From assembly GCA_029907205.1 (NCBI GenBank), contig JARYMI010000007.1:31290-95289 (forward strand): DNA of 64,000 nt, given 5' to 3'. The first letter of the stretch is position 1. Each line of letters begins with the position of its first letter. The notes below the pieces were generated by a model, which ran no database searches, was not told the DNA's origin, and saw only the letters and a list, made by a program, of their open reading frames with translations. Both the position numbers and the translations under genes were made by a program. Below, in pieces: positions 55,170 to 63,929 of the stretch. Origin of the DNA: Clostridiales bacterium (GTDB lineage: Bacteria > Acidobacteriota > Aminicenantia > Aminicenantales > UBA8522).

Positions 55170-56591
55170 TTATTTCAGATTGAGGGAGAGGAGCTTGAGC
55201 TCGGTCATTTCTTCGATGGCATAGCGGACGCCCTCGCGGCCGAACCCGCTCTGCTTGACCCCGCCGTATGGCATGTGGTCGATCCTGAATGTTGGGATGT
55301 CATTGACGATGACGCCGCCGACATCGAGCCGCTCGTAAGCTTCGAACGCCTTGCGGAGGTCGTTCGTGAAAACGCCGGCCTGGAGGCCGTAGATGGAGTA
55401 GTTGACCGCCTCGAGCGCCTTGGCGAAGTCCTCATACGGATAGACGACGACGACCGGCGCAAAAGCTTCGAGCCACGATATCCTGAGGTCGGGGATGACG
55501 TTCTCTAAGATCGTCGGCTCAAACATGGCCCCGTCCCTGCGGCCGCCGCAGGCGATATGCGCGCCCATCCCGACCGCCTCCTCGATCCATTCCTCGGTCT
55601 GCTTGGCCGCCTCGTGGGTAATCATCGGGCCGATGTCTGTTGCTTCGTCGAGCGGGTCGCCCATCTTGAGCTTTTTTGTGCGCGCGATGAAATCGGCCAT
55701 GAAGCGGTCATAAATCTTCTTATGGAGAAAGATACGCTGGATTGAGATGCAGATCTGGCCCGAGTAGGCAAAAGATCCGGTGACGATGCGGGGAAGGGCG
55801 AACTCGAAGTCGGCGTCTGGCTCGACGACGACAGCCGCGTTCCCGCCAAGCTCAAGCGTGACCTTCTTCTGGTAAGCCTTCTTTTTGATCTCCCAGCCCA
55901 CGGCCGGACTCCCCGTGAAGGTCACTTTCTTGACCACGTCGTCAGTGAGGAGAATTTCGGCCTCCTTGTAGCCGGACGGCAGCACGTTCAGACCGCCCGC
56001 TGGGTAGCCGGCCTCGGTGACGATTTCGCCTAAAAGAAGCGACGTGATGGGGACTTGAGAAGCCGGCCGCAGAATGACTGTATTTCCAGAGGCGAGGGCG
56101 GGAGCGACTTTATGAGCCACAAGGTTGAGCGGGAAGTTAAACGGCGAGATGGCCGTGATGACGCCGACCGGAAACCGGCGCACCAGGCCCCATCTCTTGG
56201 GTGTAGCCGCGCTCAAATCAAGCGGGATAAGATCGCCGCCCATTCGCTTGGCTTCCTCGGAGGCGATGTCGAACGTCATCAAAGCTCTGTCCACCTCCGT
56301 TCGTGCGTCGCGGATGACCTTGCCCGCTTGAAGAGTAATCGAGCGGGCGATCTCATCCTTGCGCTTCTCGATTCCTCGGGAAATTTTCTCAAGGGTCGAC
56401 GAACGCTCATAACTCGAAAGCCAGCGGGTTTTTTCAAAGGCATTCTGGGCTGAGGCCAGGGCTTCCTCTACCTGCTCCCGCGAGGCGAAATGGACTTTGC
56501 CAACGACGCTCTGGTCATATGGGGATTTGATTTCTTTGACGCTTTTTGATTCCTTCCACTGCCCGTTAATCAGGAGTCTGTATTCTTTCAT
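55170..56591 (-). CDS. NAD(P)-dependent aldehyde dehydrogenase
   Basis: 473 residues from Met at 56591 (MKEYRLLINGQW); the frame extends to 56633 through repeat-derived sequence. ALDH superfamily: SPFNFPLNLVAHKVAPAL, FTGSPAVGWEIKKKA (cofactor), catalytic Glu in VTLELGGNAAVVV (~250) and nucleophile Cys in YSGQICISIQRIF (~284). The C-terminal PYGGVKQSGFGREGVRYAIEEMTELK is typical of the lactaldehyde/GapN-like subgroup. Substrate is uncertain; it is a monocistron with hairpin repeats on both sides. Confidence 0.9.
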   Translation of the reverse strand: MKEYRLLINGQWKESKSVKEIKSPYDQSVVGKVHFASREQVEEALASAQNAFEKTRWLSSYERSSTLEKISRGIEKRKDEIARSITLQAGKVIRDARTEVDRALMTFDIASEEAKRMGGDLIPLDLSAATPKRWGLVRRFPVGVITAISPFNFPLNLVAHKVAPALASGNTVILRPASQVPITSLLLGEIVTEAGYPAGGLNVLPSGYKEAEILLTDDVVKKVTFTGSPAVGWEIKKKAYQKKVTLELGGNAAVVVEPDADFEFALPRIVTGSFAYSGQICISIQRIFLHKKIYDRFMADFIARTKKLKMGDPLDEATDIGPMITHEAAKQTEEWIEEAVGMGAHIACGGRRDGAMFEPTILENVIPDLRISWLEAFAPVVVVYPYEDFAKALEAVNYSIYGLQAGVFTNDLRKAFEAYERLDVGGVIVNDIPTFRIDHMPYGGVKQSGFGREGVRYAIEEMTELKLLSLNLK

Positions 56592-56625
56592 CCTGCCCTC
56601 CCGAAAATTCAGGGACGGAAAATTC

Positions 56626-56666
56626 GGGGACATGAACGAAATTTCTTAATTTCGTGTCGTATCCCC
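56626..56666. repeat. Two-part hairpin element, member 2
   Basis: Outer stem GGGGACATGA / TCGTATCCCC (one mismatch), bulged G (56656), inner stem ACGAAATT / AATTTCGT, loop TCTT. It lies just upstream of the aldehyde dehydrogenase start. Confidence 0.8.
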
Positions 56667-56721
56667 TAATATTGCGAATTTTGTGCATTACGTATGACGT
56701 CCCCCTATTTCACCAGAATTT

Positions 56722-57654
56722 TCAGCCCTTCATTCTATAGGAATTATACAGATTTTTCAGCATCAGGGCATCGGCCTCTAGGTTCGGGCTTTCGCAGATG
56801 ACCATGCCGGCCGCCCCGCAGTCCTCGAGCGCCCGGATCCAGCTATCATAATGGAAATCCGAATCTCGAAGGTCAAGATGCTTGATTTCGCCCTTTCCCC
56901 CGTACAAAGCGCCCGAAATATGAATATGAAGATTTTTGATGGCTTCCTCGCCCAGCTTTTTCCCGACTTTCTTCAATATCCGCTGGAAATCTCGGTAGGA
57001 ATTTGCCCCGCCCTTCCTGGTATGGATGTGGGCAAAGTCGAGACAGGGGAGAAGCCCCTCGACCTCCCGGCACAAAAACAAAACCTCGTCGAGTGAGCCG
57101 AATTGGGCTTTCCGGCCCATCGTCTCGATGCGCAGGGTCGCGGAGTTCTTTTCTGCCCTGAGGATGGACAGGATTTCCTGGAGCCCGGCTTTTATGGTTT
57201 TATAGGCGCCTTCAGGAGAACTTTGTCCGTAGTAGCCGCCGTGGAAGACGACATTCGTCGCGCCGCAGACTTCAGCCATCCGGCAGGTCGCCGTAAGCCT
57301 TTCCTGGCTGGCTAGCCTCTTCCCCTGTTCAGGCGAGTTGAGGTTGATGTAGTAGGGAGCGTGAGCGCTCAGCCGGACGTCGAGGGCATCTGCTCTTTTC
57401 CGGATGTCTTCAGCCGTGTCGCTCCCCATCTTGACGCCCTTGACGAACTCGACCTCTAAGCAGTCGAGCCCTATTTTTTTGACATGCTCGATGGCAGCCA
57501 GAGTCGTCGAAGCCGGCGTCGAAAGAGGAACCCCGGCCGTGCCAAAAAGAAGCCTCCCTCGCTCTGCGGTCGCACCGGCGGGCCTCATGCCCAAGCCCGA
57601 TATTTCCCCAGCTCCTCCCCGCGTCTTAGAAGCAGAAGTCATCGGCCTTTCCAT
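56722..57654 (-). CDS. Endonuclease IV-like TIM-barrel protein
   Basis: 310 residues as an open frame; the first ~33 (Ala/Gly-rich) overlap the thiC end, and the true start may be Met5 (57642), Met23 (57588) or near [12 protein letters not shown]. The barrel shows [70 protein letters not shown] and [11 protein letters not shown], matching the Zn-binding positions of AP endonuclease IV (Nfo). It probably acts on abasic DNA or is a xylose-isomerase-like relative. Coupled to thiC by the overlap. Confidence 0.8.
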   Translation of the reverse strand: MERPMTSASKTRGGAGEISGLGMRPAGATAERGRLLFGTAGVPLSTPASTTLAAIEHVKKIGLDCLEVEFVKGVKMGSDTAEDIRKRADALDVRLSAHAPYYINLNSPEQGKRLASQERLTATCRMAEVCGATNVVFHGGYYGQSSPEGAYKTIKAGLQEILSILRAEKNSATLRIETMGRKAQFGSLDEVLFLCREVEGLLPCLDFAHIHTRKGGANSYRDFQRILKKVGKKLGEEAIKNLHIHISGALYGGKGEIKHLDLRDSDFHYDSWIRALEDCGAAGMVICESPNLEADALMLKNLYNSYRMKG

Positions 57655-59038
57655 GGGAATCTAAGAATTTGCTGACGATGCGCATGGCGCAGTATTCGCC
57701 GCACATGGAACAGGCCTTTGTCCTTGATCTTCGTCGTTTCCTGATTTCTTCGAATTTATGGGGGTCGATGACAAGTTTCTGCTGGGCGCCCCAGTCGAGT
57801 TTCTTTCGCGCCCGGGAAACTTTGAGGTCGCGCTCGAGAGCTCCCTTGACGCCCTTGACGATGTCAGCCGCGTGGGCAGCGATCCTCGAGGCGATGAGGC
57901 CTTCGCGGACGTCATCGACCGTGGGCAGGCCTAAGTGTTCGGCTGGTGTGACATAACAAAGAAAGTCAGCGCCTGCAGCAGCCGCAATCGCGCCGCCGAT
58001 GGCTGAAACGAGATGGTCATAGCCGGGAGCGATATCAGTGACGAGCGGGCCGAGCACATAAAAGGGCGCCTCGTTGCAAACGCGCTTCTGGAGCTTGACG
58101 TTCATCTCGATCTGGTCGAGCGGGATATGGCCCGGCCCTTCGACCATGACCTGAACGCCCGCCTCCCACGCCCGCTTGACCAGCTCGCCGAGCGTCAAGA
58201 GCTCTTCGACCTGAGGCCTATCTGTGGCGTCGAGGATGGATCCTGGTCGAAGCCCATCGCCCAGGCTCAGCGTTATGTCGTAGCGCCGGGCGATGTCTAA
58301 GAGCCTGTCGTAATTCGCATAAAGCGGGTTTTCTTTGTCGTGGTAGAGCATCCACGCTAAATGAAAAGCCCCACCCCGCGAGACGATGTCGGCCACCCGG
58401 CCCTGATTTCGAAGGCGGCTGATCGCTTTCTGGGTCAGGCCGCAGTGGACGGTCATAAAATCGACGCCTTCTTGGGCCTGGGCCTCGATGGTGGCGAAGA
58501 GGTCGTCCGCGGTCATTTTAACGATCGAGCGGCGGCTGTCGATGGCCTCAATAGCAGCCTGATAGACCGGTACCGTGCCGAGCGGGATAGGGGAGCGGCG
58601 GAGGATGCGGCGCCGGATTTTGCGGAGGTCGCCGCCCGTGCTCAGGTCCATGATGGTATCAGCGCTATATTTAAGCGATACAGCCACCTTCTTGAGCTCG
58701 TCCTCAAGCCGCGGGAAATCAGCCGAAGTGCCGATATTCACGTTGACCTTTGTGCGGAGCGAAAACCCGATTCCAACGGGCCTCTGGGGACCTCCCAGGG
58801 GTTGGCGATCTTCGCCGCCTCGCCGCGACCCTCGCGCTGGGCTTCCCCCCGCACCGCGACTCGTTCTCCGACCCTCCCCCCCGCTGTCTGATGAAATGTG
58901 CCTGGGGTTAAAGGGAATAACAACTTTGCCCGAGGCGATGAGAGCTAAAAGAGAGTCGGGATCAACTCCCTCGTCCGCGGCCACTTTTCTCATGGCCTGC
59001 GTGAGCCTTCCCTTGCGGGCATATTCTAACTGAGTCAT
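57626..59038 (-). CDS. thiC: Phosphomethylpyrimidine synthase ThiC
   Basis: Radical SAM-type enzyme converting aminoimidazole ribotide to HMP phosphate for thiamin. 470 residues. TQLEYARKG start, [64 protein letters not shown] and the C-terminal cluster motif CSMCGEYC are all present. A low-complexity Gly/Arg/Ser insertion (~residues 49-86, DNA 58781-58894) interrupts the usual VIPxNxxH...PxGIG segment. I find no TPP riboswitch upstream. Confidence 0.93.
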   Translation of the reverse strand: MTQLEYARKGRLTQAMRKVAADEGVDPDSLLALIASGKVVIPFNPRHISSDSGGEGRRTSRGAGGSPARGSRRGGEDRQPLGGPQRPVGIGFSLRTKVNVNIGTSADFPRLEDELKKVAVSLKYSADTIMDLSTGGDLRKIRRRILRRSPIPLGTVPVYQAAIEAIDSRRSIVKMTADDLFATIEAQAQEGVDFMTVHCGLTQKAISRLRNQGRVADIVSRGGAFHLAWMLYHDKENPLYANYDRLLDIARRYDITLSLGDGLRPGSILDATDRPQVEELLTLGELVKRAWEAGVQVMVEGPGHIPLDQIEMNVKLQKRVCNEAPFYVLGPLVTDIAPGYDHLVSAIGGAIAAAAGADFLCYVTPAEHLGLPTVDDVREGLIASRIAAHAADIVKGVKGALERDLKVSRARKKLDWGAQQKLVIDPHKFEEIRKRRRSRTKACSMCGEYCAMRIVSKFLDSHGKADDFCF

Positions 59039-59126
59039 TTTCCTTAGACATAATAGTTTACATCCGCTGGCCGATGATTACAACTGGCTTGATGGATTGT
59101 CTTACTGGCTTGCTGGAAACATGACT

Positions 59127-59167
59127 GGGGAAATGACCCGATTTCCAAAAATCGGGATCGTGTCCCC
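59127..59167. repeat. Two-part hairpin element, member 3
   Basis: Outer stem GGGGAAATGA / TCGTGTCCCC (one mismatch), bulged A (59157), inner stem CCCGATTT / AAATCGGG, loop CCAA. It lies between thiC and mntA. Confidence 0.8.
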
Positions 59168-59185
59168 CGAATTACCTTATCTGTT

Positions 59186-59214
59186 TTGACATTCCCCCGG
59201 GTATTTGTTAGATT
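59186..59214 (+). promoter_or_regulatory. Sigma-70 type promoter for mntA-hepT
   Basis: TTGACA at 59186-59191, 17-base spacer, TAGATT at 59209-59214; mntA ATG is at 59254. Confidence 0.6.
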
Positions 59215-59253
59215 TAATTTGGTTTTGTAATAATTTTTTCTATCCGGGCTTCT

Positions 59254-59658
59254 ATGTCCAAGAGAACGAAGGACGCTTTGACAAAACTGATTAAAAAGGC
59301 TCTCCTCGCAAGAGGGGAGATTGTTTTTGCTTATATCCACGGTTCATTTTTAAGTCTTCCCGACTTCCGAGATGTCGATCTCGCTCTCTATGTAAACCCG
59401 GCGACGGTCTCTTCGCAGGAAGCCTTCGATTATGCCTTCCGGCTATCCGCCGACCTTTCTCATCTCACATCACGAGACATCGATGTCCAGATTATGAACT
59501 ACGCTCCCCTGGGCTTTCGTCACAGCGTCTTCAAGAATGGCCGTTTCCTCTTCAGTCGAGATGATTCTCTCAGAGCCGACCTCATCGAACAAACCGTCCT
59601 CGAATACGTTGCTTTTTATGAGCTGTCGTTACAATACATGCGTGACCTGGCGCTCTAA
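59254..59658 (+). CDS. mntA: MntA-type minimal nucleotidyltransferase antitoxin
   Basis: 134 residues. The nucleotidyltransferase motif is YIHGSFLSLPDFRDVDLALY (GSF ... DxD). In characterised MntA-HepT pairs MntA AMPylates a tyrosine of HepT and so neutralises it. The downstream partner, 20 bases away, has the target motif, supporting the pairing. Confidence 0.88.
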   Translation: MSKRTKDALTKLIKKALLARGEIVFAYIHGSFLSLPDFRDVDLALYVNPATVSSQEAFDYAFRLSADLSHLTSRDIDVQIMNYAPLGFRHSVFKNGRFLFSRDDSLRADLIEQTVLEYVAFYELSLQYMRDLAL

Positions 59659-59678
59659 TAAAAAAGGGAAGAAACAGG

Positions 59679-60101
59679 ATGATCGACGTAGAGAAAATCA
59701 AAAGTCGAATGTCTGAAATCAAAAACAATATTGAGAAAGTAAGGAAATACGCCAGTCTCCCCGAGAAGGAATTCTGGGGAGATGAAAGGAATATCCTCTC
59801 CGTAAAACACCTTCTTTTGGAATCCATAGAGGCGTGCGGCAGCATCTGCGTGCACATATTAGCGAAGAAAGTTTACAGGGCGCCGTCGAGTTTTGCCGAG
59901 TGTTTCGAGCATCTCAACCGAGCTGGTATTATTAACGAGGAGTTATCGCTCAAGCTCCAAAACATGGCCCGATTCAGGAACATTTTGGTCCATCGATATT
60001 GGGAAGTAGATGAGAAAAAAATTCTCGAATATGCCAGGAACAACCTTGAAGACTTTGAGCAATTCTTGAGGGCGACAGTAAGCTATCTGCAAATGACCTA
60101 A
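59679..60101 (+). CDS. hepT: HepT-family HEPN toxin (DUF86)
   Basis: 140 residues, all-helical HEPN domain. The catalytic RNase motif Rx4HxY is present as RNILVHRY (~residues 107-114); its Tyr is the expected AMPylation site. Preceding helices contain KHLLLESIEACGSICVHIL. Shine-Dalgarno GGGAAGAAACAGG before ATG. The thiC side and the mntA promoter bracket the pair. Confidence 0.9.
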   Translation: MIDVEKIKSRMSEIKNNIEKVRKYASLPEKEFWGDERNILSVKHLLLESIEACGSICVHILAKKVYRAPSSFAECFEHLNRAGIINEELSLKLQNMARFRNILVHRYWEVDEKKILEYARNNLEDFEQFLRATVSYLQMT

Positions 60102-60137
60102 TTTTTTGGTTATCCCCTCGGCTTGAGGACTTGACTC

Positions 60138-61070
60138 TTATTCCTGCTTCTTGAACTCGACTGCTACGGGAAGCCAGACCTTGACTTTTATGCCCTTGAT
60201 AGTGGCTGGCTCGAACTTCCATTGTGCCACGGCCCGCTGAGCAGCCGCATCCAATTCAAGCGCCCCCTTCATGCCCTTTATAACTTCGGTCTTAATGACA
60301 GCCCCCGTTTCCGAAATGAGGGCGTTGACAAGGACCTTGCCTTCTATTCCTGCCCTCAGTGCTTCGGAGGGATATTTGGGCTGAATTCGCCTTGTCGCCA
60401 CGGGCTTGCTTTCGACCATCTCAAGGGGAATGAGATCTCCTTCTTTGATCTTATCTAAGGTGATAGGCTCCTCTTTTGGAAGTTCTTTTTGGGGAGCTTT
60501 TGCAGGCTCCTTTGCCTTTGTTTTTGGCGATTTCTGGGGAAGGCCTGGATTTTCCTGCGGTGAGGCGGGCTTTTCCTGCTTCTCCTGTGCCTGGGCCTGA
60601 CTCTCGGCAGACACTGGCTGTTGGGCCGGTCTGATATTGAAAAGAGTGAGGAGTTTATCAAGATCAGGCAGCGCCGATTCAGCTATCTCAAGCGAATCAA
60701 ACCCTTCTTCGCCTATTAGCTCTGAAGCCTGGCTCAAGAATTCTTCGCTCCGGGATAAATTTTTGAGATGGTAATGGCAGATGCCGAGATAAACATAAGC
60801 TTTGGCCCTCAGAGTTTTATTCGCCGTGAGTCCAAAGGAAGCGATTTCAAACTGCCTGGCCGCGTCCTCATATTTTTTGGCCAGGAATGCCTTCTGGGCT
60901 TTTTCAAAGAGCGTCGAATAAAAGGGATCAACTTGCTGAAGACCGATAACCTCAGGGGGAATAACAAATAGGACGCTCAGGCCCAAAAATATAGGAAAGA
61001 TAAGGGATTTCGCTATCCTTTTCCTTTTCAATTGGATAATTCCGCCTCGGATTCCTATTGTTTTATGCAA
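60138..61070 (-). CDS. TPR/TonB C-terminal domain protein
   Basis: About 310 residues. The frame opens at a TTG (61070) and another TTG 13 codons on precedes LKRKRIAKS, so the start is uncertain. A signal anchor (~20-42, SLIFPIFLGLSVLFVIPPEV) is followed by TPR-like helices (~50-130, AFLAKKYEDAARQFEIA, AKAYVYLGICHYHLKNL). A Gln/Lys/Pro-rich linker (~150-205) leads to a TonB C-terminal domain (~215-310, RRIQPKYPSEALRAGIEGKVLVN, AVAQWKFEPATI). Probably periplasm-spanning; it lies divergent from the two-component genes. Confidence 0.82.
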   Translation of the reverse strand: MHKTIGIRGGIIQLKRKRIAKSLIFPIFLGLSVLFVIPPEVIGLQQVDPFYSTLFEKAQKAFLAKKYEDAARQFEIASFGLTANKTLRAKAYVYLGICHYHLKNLSRSEEFLSQASELIGEEGFDSLEIAESALPDLDKLLTLFNIRPAQQPVSAESQAQAQEKQEKPASPQENPGLPQKSPKTKAKEPAKAPQKELPKEEPITLDKIKEGDLIPLEMVESKPVATRRIQPKYPSEALRAGIEGKVLVNALISETGAVIKTEVIKGMKGALELDAAAQRAVAQWKFEPATIKGIKVKVWLPVAVEFKKQE

Positions 61071-61176
61071 TATTTATACTTCATCTTTCTATACATGTCA
61101 AAGCTTCCGGCCAAATTCTGCCCGAGTCTGCTTGAAAAAACTCCGCATTTTGAGGAGAATATAGAAACAAAGGGAA

Positions 61177-62643
61177 ATGCACAAAACAAAGATTCTTATC
61201 ATCGAGGGCGACCCTGCCGCCGCCAGGGACATCGAGCGAACCCTCAGCAGTCTCGGCTATTCTACATCTTCGCTCATCGCCGATAAGAAACCAACTCTTT
61301 CCCTTGTGAAAAAACATAAGCCCGACCTTGTTTTGCTGGACATCGTGCTCGAGAAAGCCCGTCGAGGGATCGACCTGGCCAGGAATATCCGCGACGGGCT
61401 GGATATTCCCGTTATTTTCATCGCTCCCACGGCTGATAAGAGAACCTTGAGAATGGCTCAAAGAGCCGAGCCGTTCGGTTACCTTCTAAAGCCACTTGAA
61501 GAAAAAACCCTGGAATTTGCCGTTAAGATGTCTCTGGCCAGGCACGCGACAGAAAAGATGTTTAAAGAGAGGGCGGCCAGAATCTTCGAAGAAAGCGAGA
61601 AGCGTTACCGGCAACTGGTCGATAACATCAGTGAAGGCATCATTATTCAGGATAAAAATGGAATCATCACCTCCGCCAATGAAAAATTCCTGGGGATGAT
61701 CGGCTACAAACGCGAGGAGGTTATAGGCCGCCCCGTCACCGAGCTCCTGGGCGAAGGCTGGCTGAGGAAAGAAGAAGGGCCTAAAGCTGGCGCAGAGGAA
61801 GATCGATGGAAGTCTGTCGAGCTGGCCTGGAAGAGAAAGGACGGAAAGAGTATTTACACCATTCTCTCTCGCAAACCGATTTATGACGTCAAAGGCCGGT
61901 TCTCGGGAAGTGTAGCTGTGCTCACTGACATCACAGACCGCCGGGAGGTCGAGATGGAACTCCGCAGATCCCACGAAGAATTGCGGAGCCTTTCGCTCCA
62001 TCTGGAATCAATTAGAGAGAAAGAAAGCAAGCGCATTGCCGGGGAAATCCATGACCAATTGGGACAGCAATTGACGGCTCTGAAAATAGACCTGTCCTGG
62101 CTCGCCAACAGGATTCCTCCTTTAGAAGAAGGCGGCAAGGAAATTCTCGAAAAAATAGGGTCAATGTCTGATCTTATGGACAAAACGATTCAAACGGTGC
62201 AGAAGATATCAGCCGAATTGAGGCCGGTGTTGCTGGATGATCTGGGGCTTGTGCCGGCCATCGAATGGCTGGCCCAGGATTTCGAAAATCGGACAAAGAT
62301 CAAATGCCGGCTCCAGCTCTGCTGTGACAATGTTGCCCTGACCCCGGACTGCTCTACGGCAATCTTCCGGATCTCGCAAGAGGCCCTGACTAATGTGGCT
62401 CGCCATGCCAGGGCAACGCGAGTTGATATAAATCTCAGAGAACAGAACGGAGCCTTAGTTCTAAAAATCAGCGATAACGGCAAAGGAATCATGGAGGACA
62501 AAATCTATTCGCCATCTTCCCTGGGCCTGATGGGCATGCGAGAGCGCATCCGGCCGTTTGGCGGTGAACTCCAGATAACGGGTATGCCCAGGAAAGGGAC
62601 CACGCTGAGTGTCACTCTCCCGCTGGAAACAAAGCAAAAATGA
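61177..62643 (+). CDS. Receiver-PAS-histidine kinase (HisKA_3, NarX/DegS type)
   Basis: 488 residues, no TM helices, so cytoplasmic. N-terminal receiver (1-120) with phosphoacceptor Asp55 in DLVLLDIVLE. PAS domain (~140-265, YRQLVDNISEGIIIQDKNGIITSANEKFLGMIGY in pieces) with a PAC segment. HisKA_3 has the phosphorylated His in RIAGEIHDQLGQQL (~290). HATPase has ALTNVARHARATRVDI and KISDNGKGI, GLMGMRERI. It overlaps its LuxR-type regulator by 4 bases, so the two form a two-component pair. Confidence 0.93.
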   Translation: MHKTKILIIEGDPAAARDIERTLSSLGYSTSSLIADKKPTLSLVKKHKPDLVLLDIVLEKARRGIDLARNIRDGLDIPVIFIAPTADKRTLRMAQRAEPFGYLLKPLEEKTLEFAVKMSLARHATEKMFKERAARIFEESEKRYRQLVDNISEGIIIQDKNGIITSANEKFLGMIGYKREEVIGRPVTELLGEGWLRKEEGPKAGAEEDRWKSVELAWKRKDGKSIYTILSRKPIYDVKGRFSGSVAVLTDITDRREVEMELRRSHEELRSLSLHLESIREKESKRIAGEIHDQLGQQLTALKIDLSWLANRIPPLEEGGKEILEKIGSMSDLMDKTIQTVQKISAELRPVLLDDLGLVPAIEWLAQDFENRTKIKCRLQLCCDNVALTPDCSTAIFRISQEALTNVARHARATRVDINLREQNGALVLKISDNGKGIMEDKIYSPSSLGLMGMRERIRPFGGELQITGMPRKGTTLSVTLPLETKQK

Positions 62644-63272
62644 TAAGAGTTTTGATCGCCGACGATCACACCCTGGTGAGAAAAGGTCTGCGGCAAATTC
62701 TTCTCGAAACGAAGAAGGTTGAAGTTGTCGATGAGGCCAAAGATGGCAAAGAGACAATCTCGAAAGTCTGCGCTAATAAATATGATGTGGTTCTGTTGGA
62801 TATCTCTTTTCCTGGTCGGAGCGGGATTGATGTGTTAAAACAGCTAAAATCTTATAGACCCAAACTTCCGGTTCTCATCCTCAGCATGCATCCCGAGGAG
62901 CAATATGCGGTTCGAGCCCTCAGGGCCGGTGCTTCAGGGTACTTAACTAAGGAAAGCGCTCCCAGTGAGTTGATCGAGGCGATCCGCAAGGTCGCAGGCG
63001 GAGCGAAATACATCACGGCTTCTTTAGCGGATAAATTGGCCTCTGAAATCGGGAAGCCATCCGAGAAATTGCCCCATGAGGTCTTGTCTGATCGCGAATA
63101 CCAGGTCATGTGCATGATTGCCTCGGGAAAAACAGTGAAAGAGATTGCGGAAGATCTAAACTTGAGCGCAAAGACTATCAGCACTCACAGAGCTCGCATC
63201 TTGAGAAAAATGAACATGAAAAACAACGCTCAACTGACCCACTATGCTATTAGATGTGGACTGGTGGATTAG
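62640..63272 (+). CDS. NarL/FixJ-family response regulator
   Basis: 210 residues. Receiver domain (1-120) with acidic pair ADDH, phosphoacceptor Asp54 in VVLLDISFPG and Lys in GYLTKESA. A LuxR-type HTH (~145-205) follows: LSDREYQVMCMIASGKTVKEIAEDLNLSAKTISTHRARILRKM in pieces. DNA-binding output of the kinase upstream; target genes unknown. Confidence 0.95.
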   Translation: MIRVLIADDHTLVRKGLRQILLETKKVEVVDEAKDGKETISKVCANKYDVVLLDISFPGRSGIDVLKQLKSYRPKLPVLILSMHPEEQYAVRALRAGASGYLTKESAPSELIEAIRKVAGGAKYITASLADKLASEIGKPSEKLPHEVLSDREYQVMCMIASGKTVKEIAEDLNLSAKTISTHRARILRKMNMKNNAQLTHYAIRCGLVD

Positions 63273-63302
63273 ATTGAGGTGGGCGGCTACGGGATTCGAG
63301 AT

Positions 63303-63653
63303 TTATTTTTGTCTCAGGACTAACGCCAATTCTTTCCATGCCTTTCCTGAAAGCTTGATTAGCTCCATGCCCACATCATAGACTCCCTTTGATCCAGGCG
63401 GGAGCTCCTTTACCCAAACCACCCTGGCCTTTGCTCCGACAACAGAGCCGTTGGGAAGAAAGAATTCCAGGTCAAGCACTTGAGCTGTATCCAGACGCTC
63501 GTCGCTGTAAATTCGCACTCCTCCCAGGCTCAGGTTTGAAACGCGTTTCTTATCGGCCTGCGTCCTGGGAATGCGGTACAAAACCGGCGCCATCACTCTG
63601 GGAAACCGCCGCCGTTCAATTTCTTTCTTAGAAAATTTAGGAAAGCTATCCAT
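63303..63653 (-). CDS. PilZ-domain protein
   Basis: 116 residues. RRRFPRVMAPVLYRI resembles the RxxxR part and NLSLGGVRIYS the (D/N)xSxxG part of the cyclic-di-GMP-binding PilZ motif; beta-strands through LEFFLPNGSVVGAKARVVWV follow. A single-domain PilZ adaptor; c-di-GMP binding is plausible but the spacing should be checked. It converges on the response regulator. Confidence 0.85.
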   Translation of the reverse strand: MDSFPKFSKKEIERRRFPRVMAPVLYRIPRTQADKKRVSNLSLGGVRIYSDERLDTAQVLDLEFFLPNGSVVGAKARVVWVKELPPGSKGVYDVGMELIKLSGKAWKELALVLRQK

Positions 63654-63717
63654 TTTCTTTATTTTACCTAATTTCGCAGACTGAATTCAAAAAAATTGCT
63701 CATAGACAAAAAAATCA

Positions 63718-63747
63718 TTGAAAAAAGAGAATTTATTAAGCTATAAT
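63718..63747 (+). promoter_or_regulatory. Strong orphan promoter upstream of structured DNA
   Basis: TTGAAA at 63718-63723, 18-base spacer, perfect TATAAT at 63742-63747. No coding gene follows within the window; transcription would run through two hairpins into the intron-like sequence. 63654-63815 otherwise holds nothing I recognise. Confidence 0.55.
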
Positions 63748-63826
63748 ACCCACGATCAGAAGCTCAAATAAAAGGAAGCTATAGACAAAAATTCAAAAAG
63801 AGTTTTTTTATATACTTGCCAGAAAA

Positions 63827-63848
63827 CCCCAGGCTTTTAAGCCTGGGG
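63827..63848. repeat. Perfect 10-bp hairpin
   Basis: CCCCAGGCTT / AAGCCTGGGG with a TT loop. This type of GC-rich hairpin followed by GATGAATGG is reminiscent of structured ends of IS200/IS605-like elements, but no transposase is present. Confidence 0.6.
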
Positions 63849-63899
63849 ATGAATGGCACCCGGAGCGAAGCGGAGGCCAATCATCTTTATGGCCCAAAG

Positions 63900-63919
63900 C
63901 CCCGGCCTCCAGGCCGGGG
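63900..63919. repeat. Perfect 9-bp hairpin just 5' of the intron-like sequence
   Basis: CCCCGGCCT / AGGCCGGGG with a CC loop, 10 bases before the predicted intron boundary. Class C group II introns insert just after such terminator-like stems. Confidence 0.65.
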
Positions 63920-63929
63920 ATTGGTTTAC

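Noticed and set aside
59039..59250. TPP riboswitch upstream of thiC
   Set aside because: Looked for the CTGAGA and ACCTGATC-type conserved elements on the minus strand and found none; the region holds a hairpin repeat and the divergent mntA promoter.
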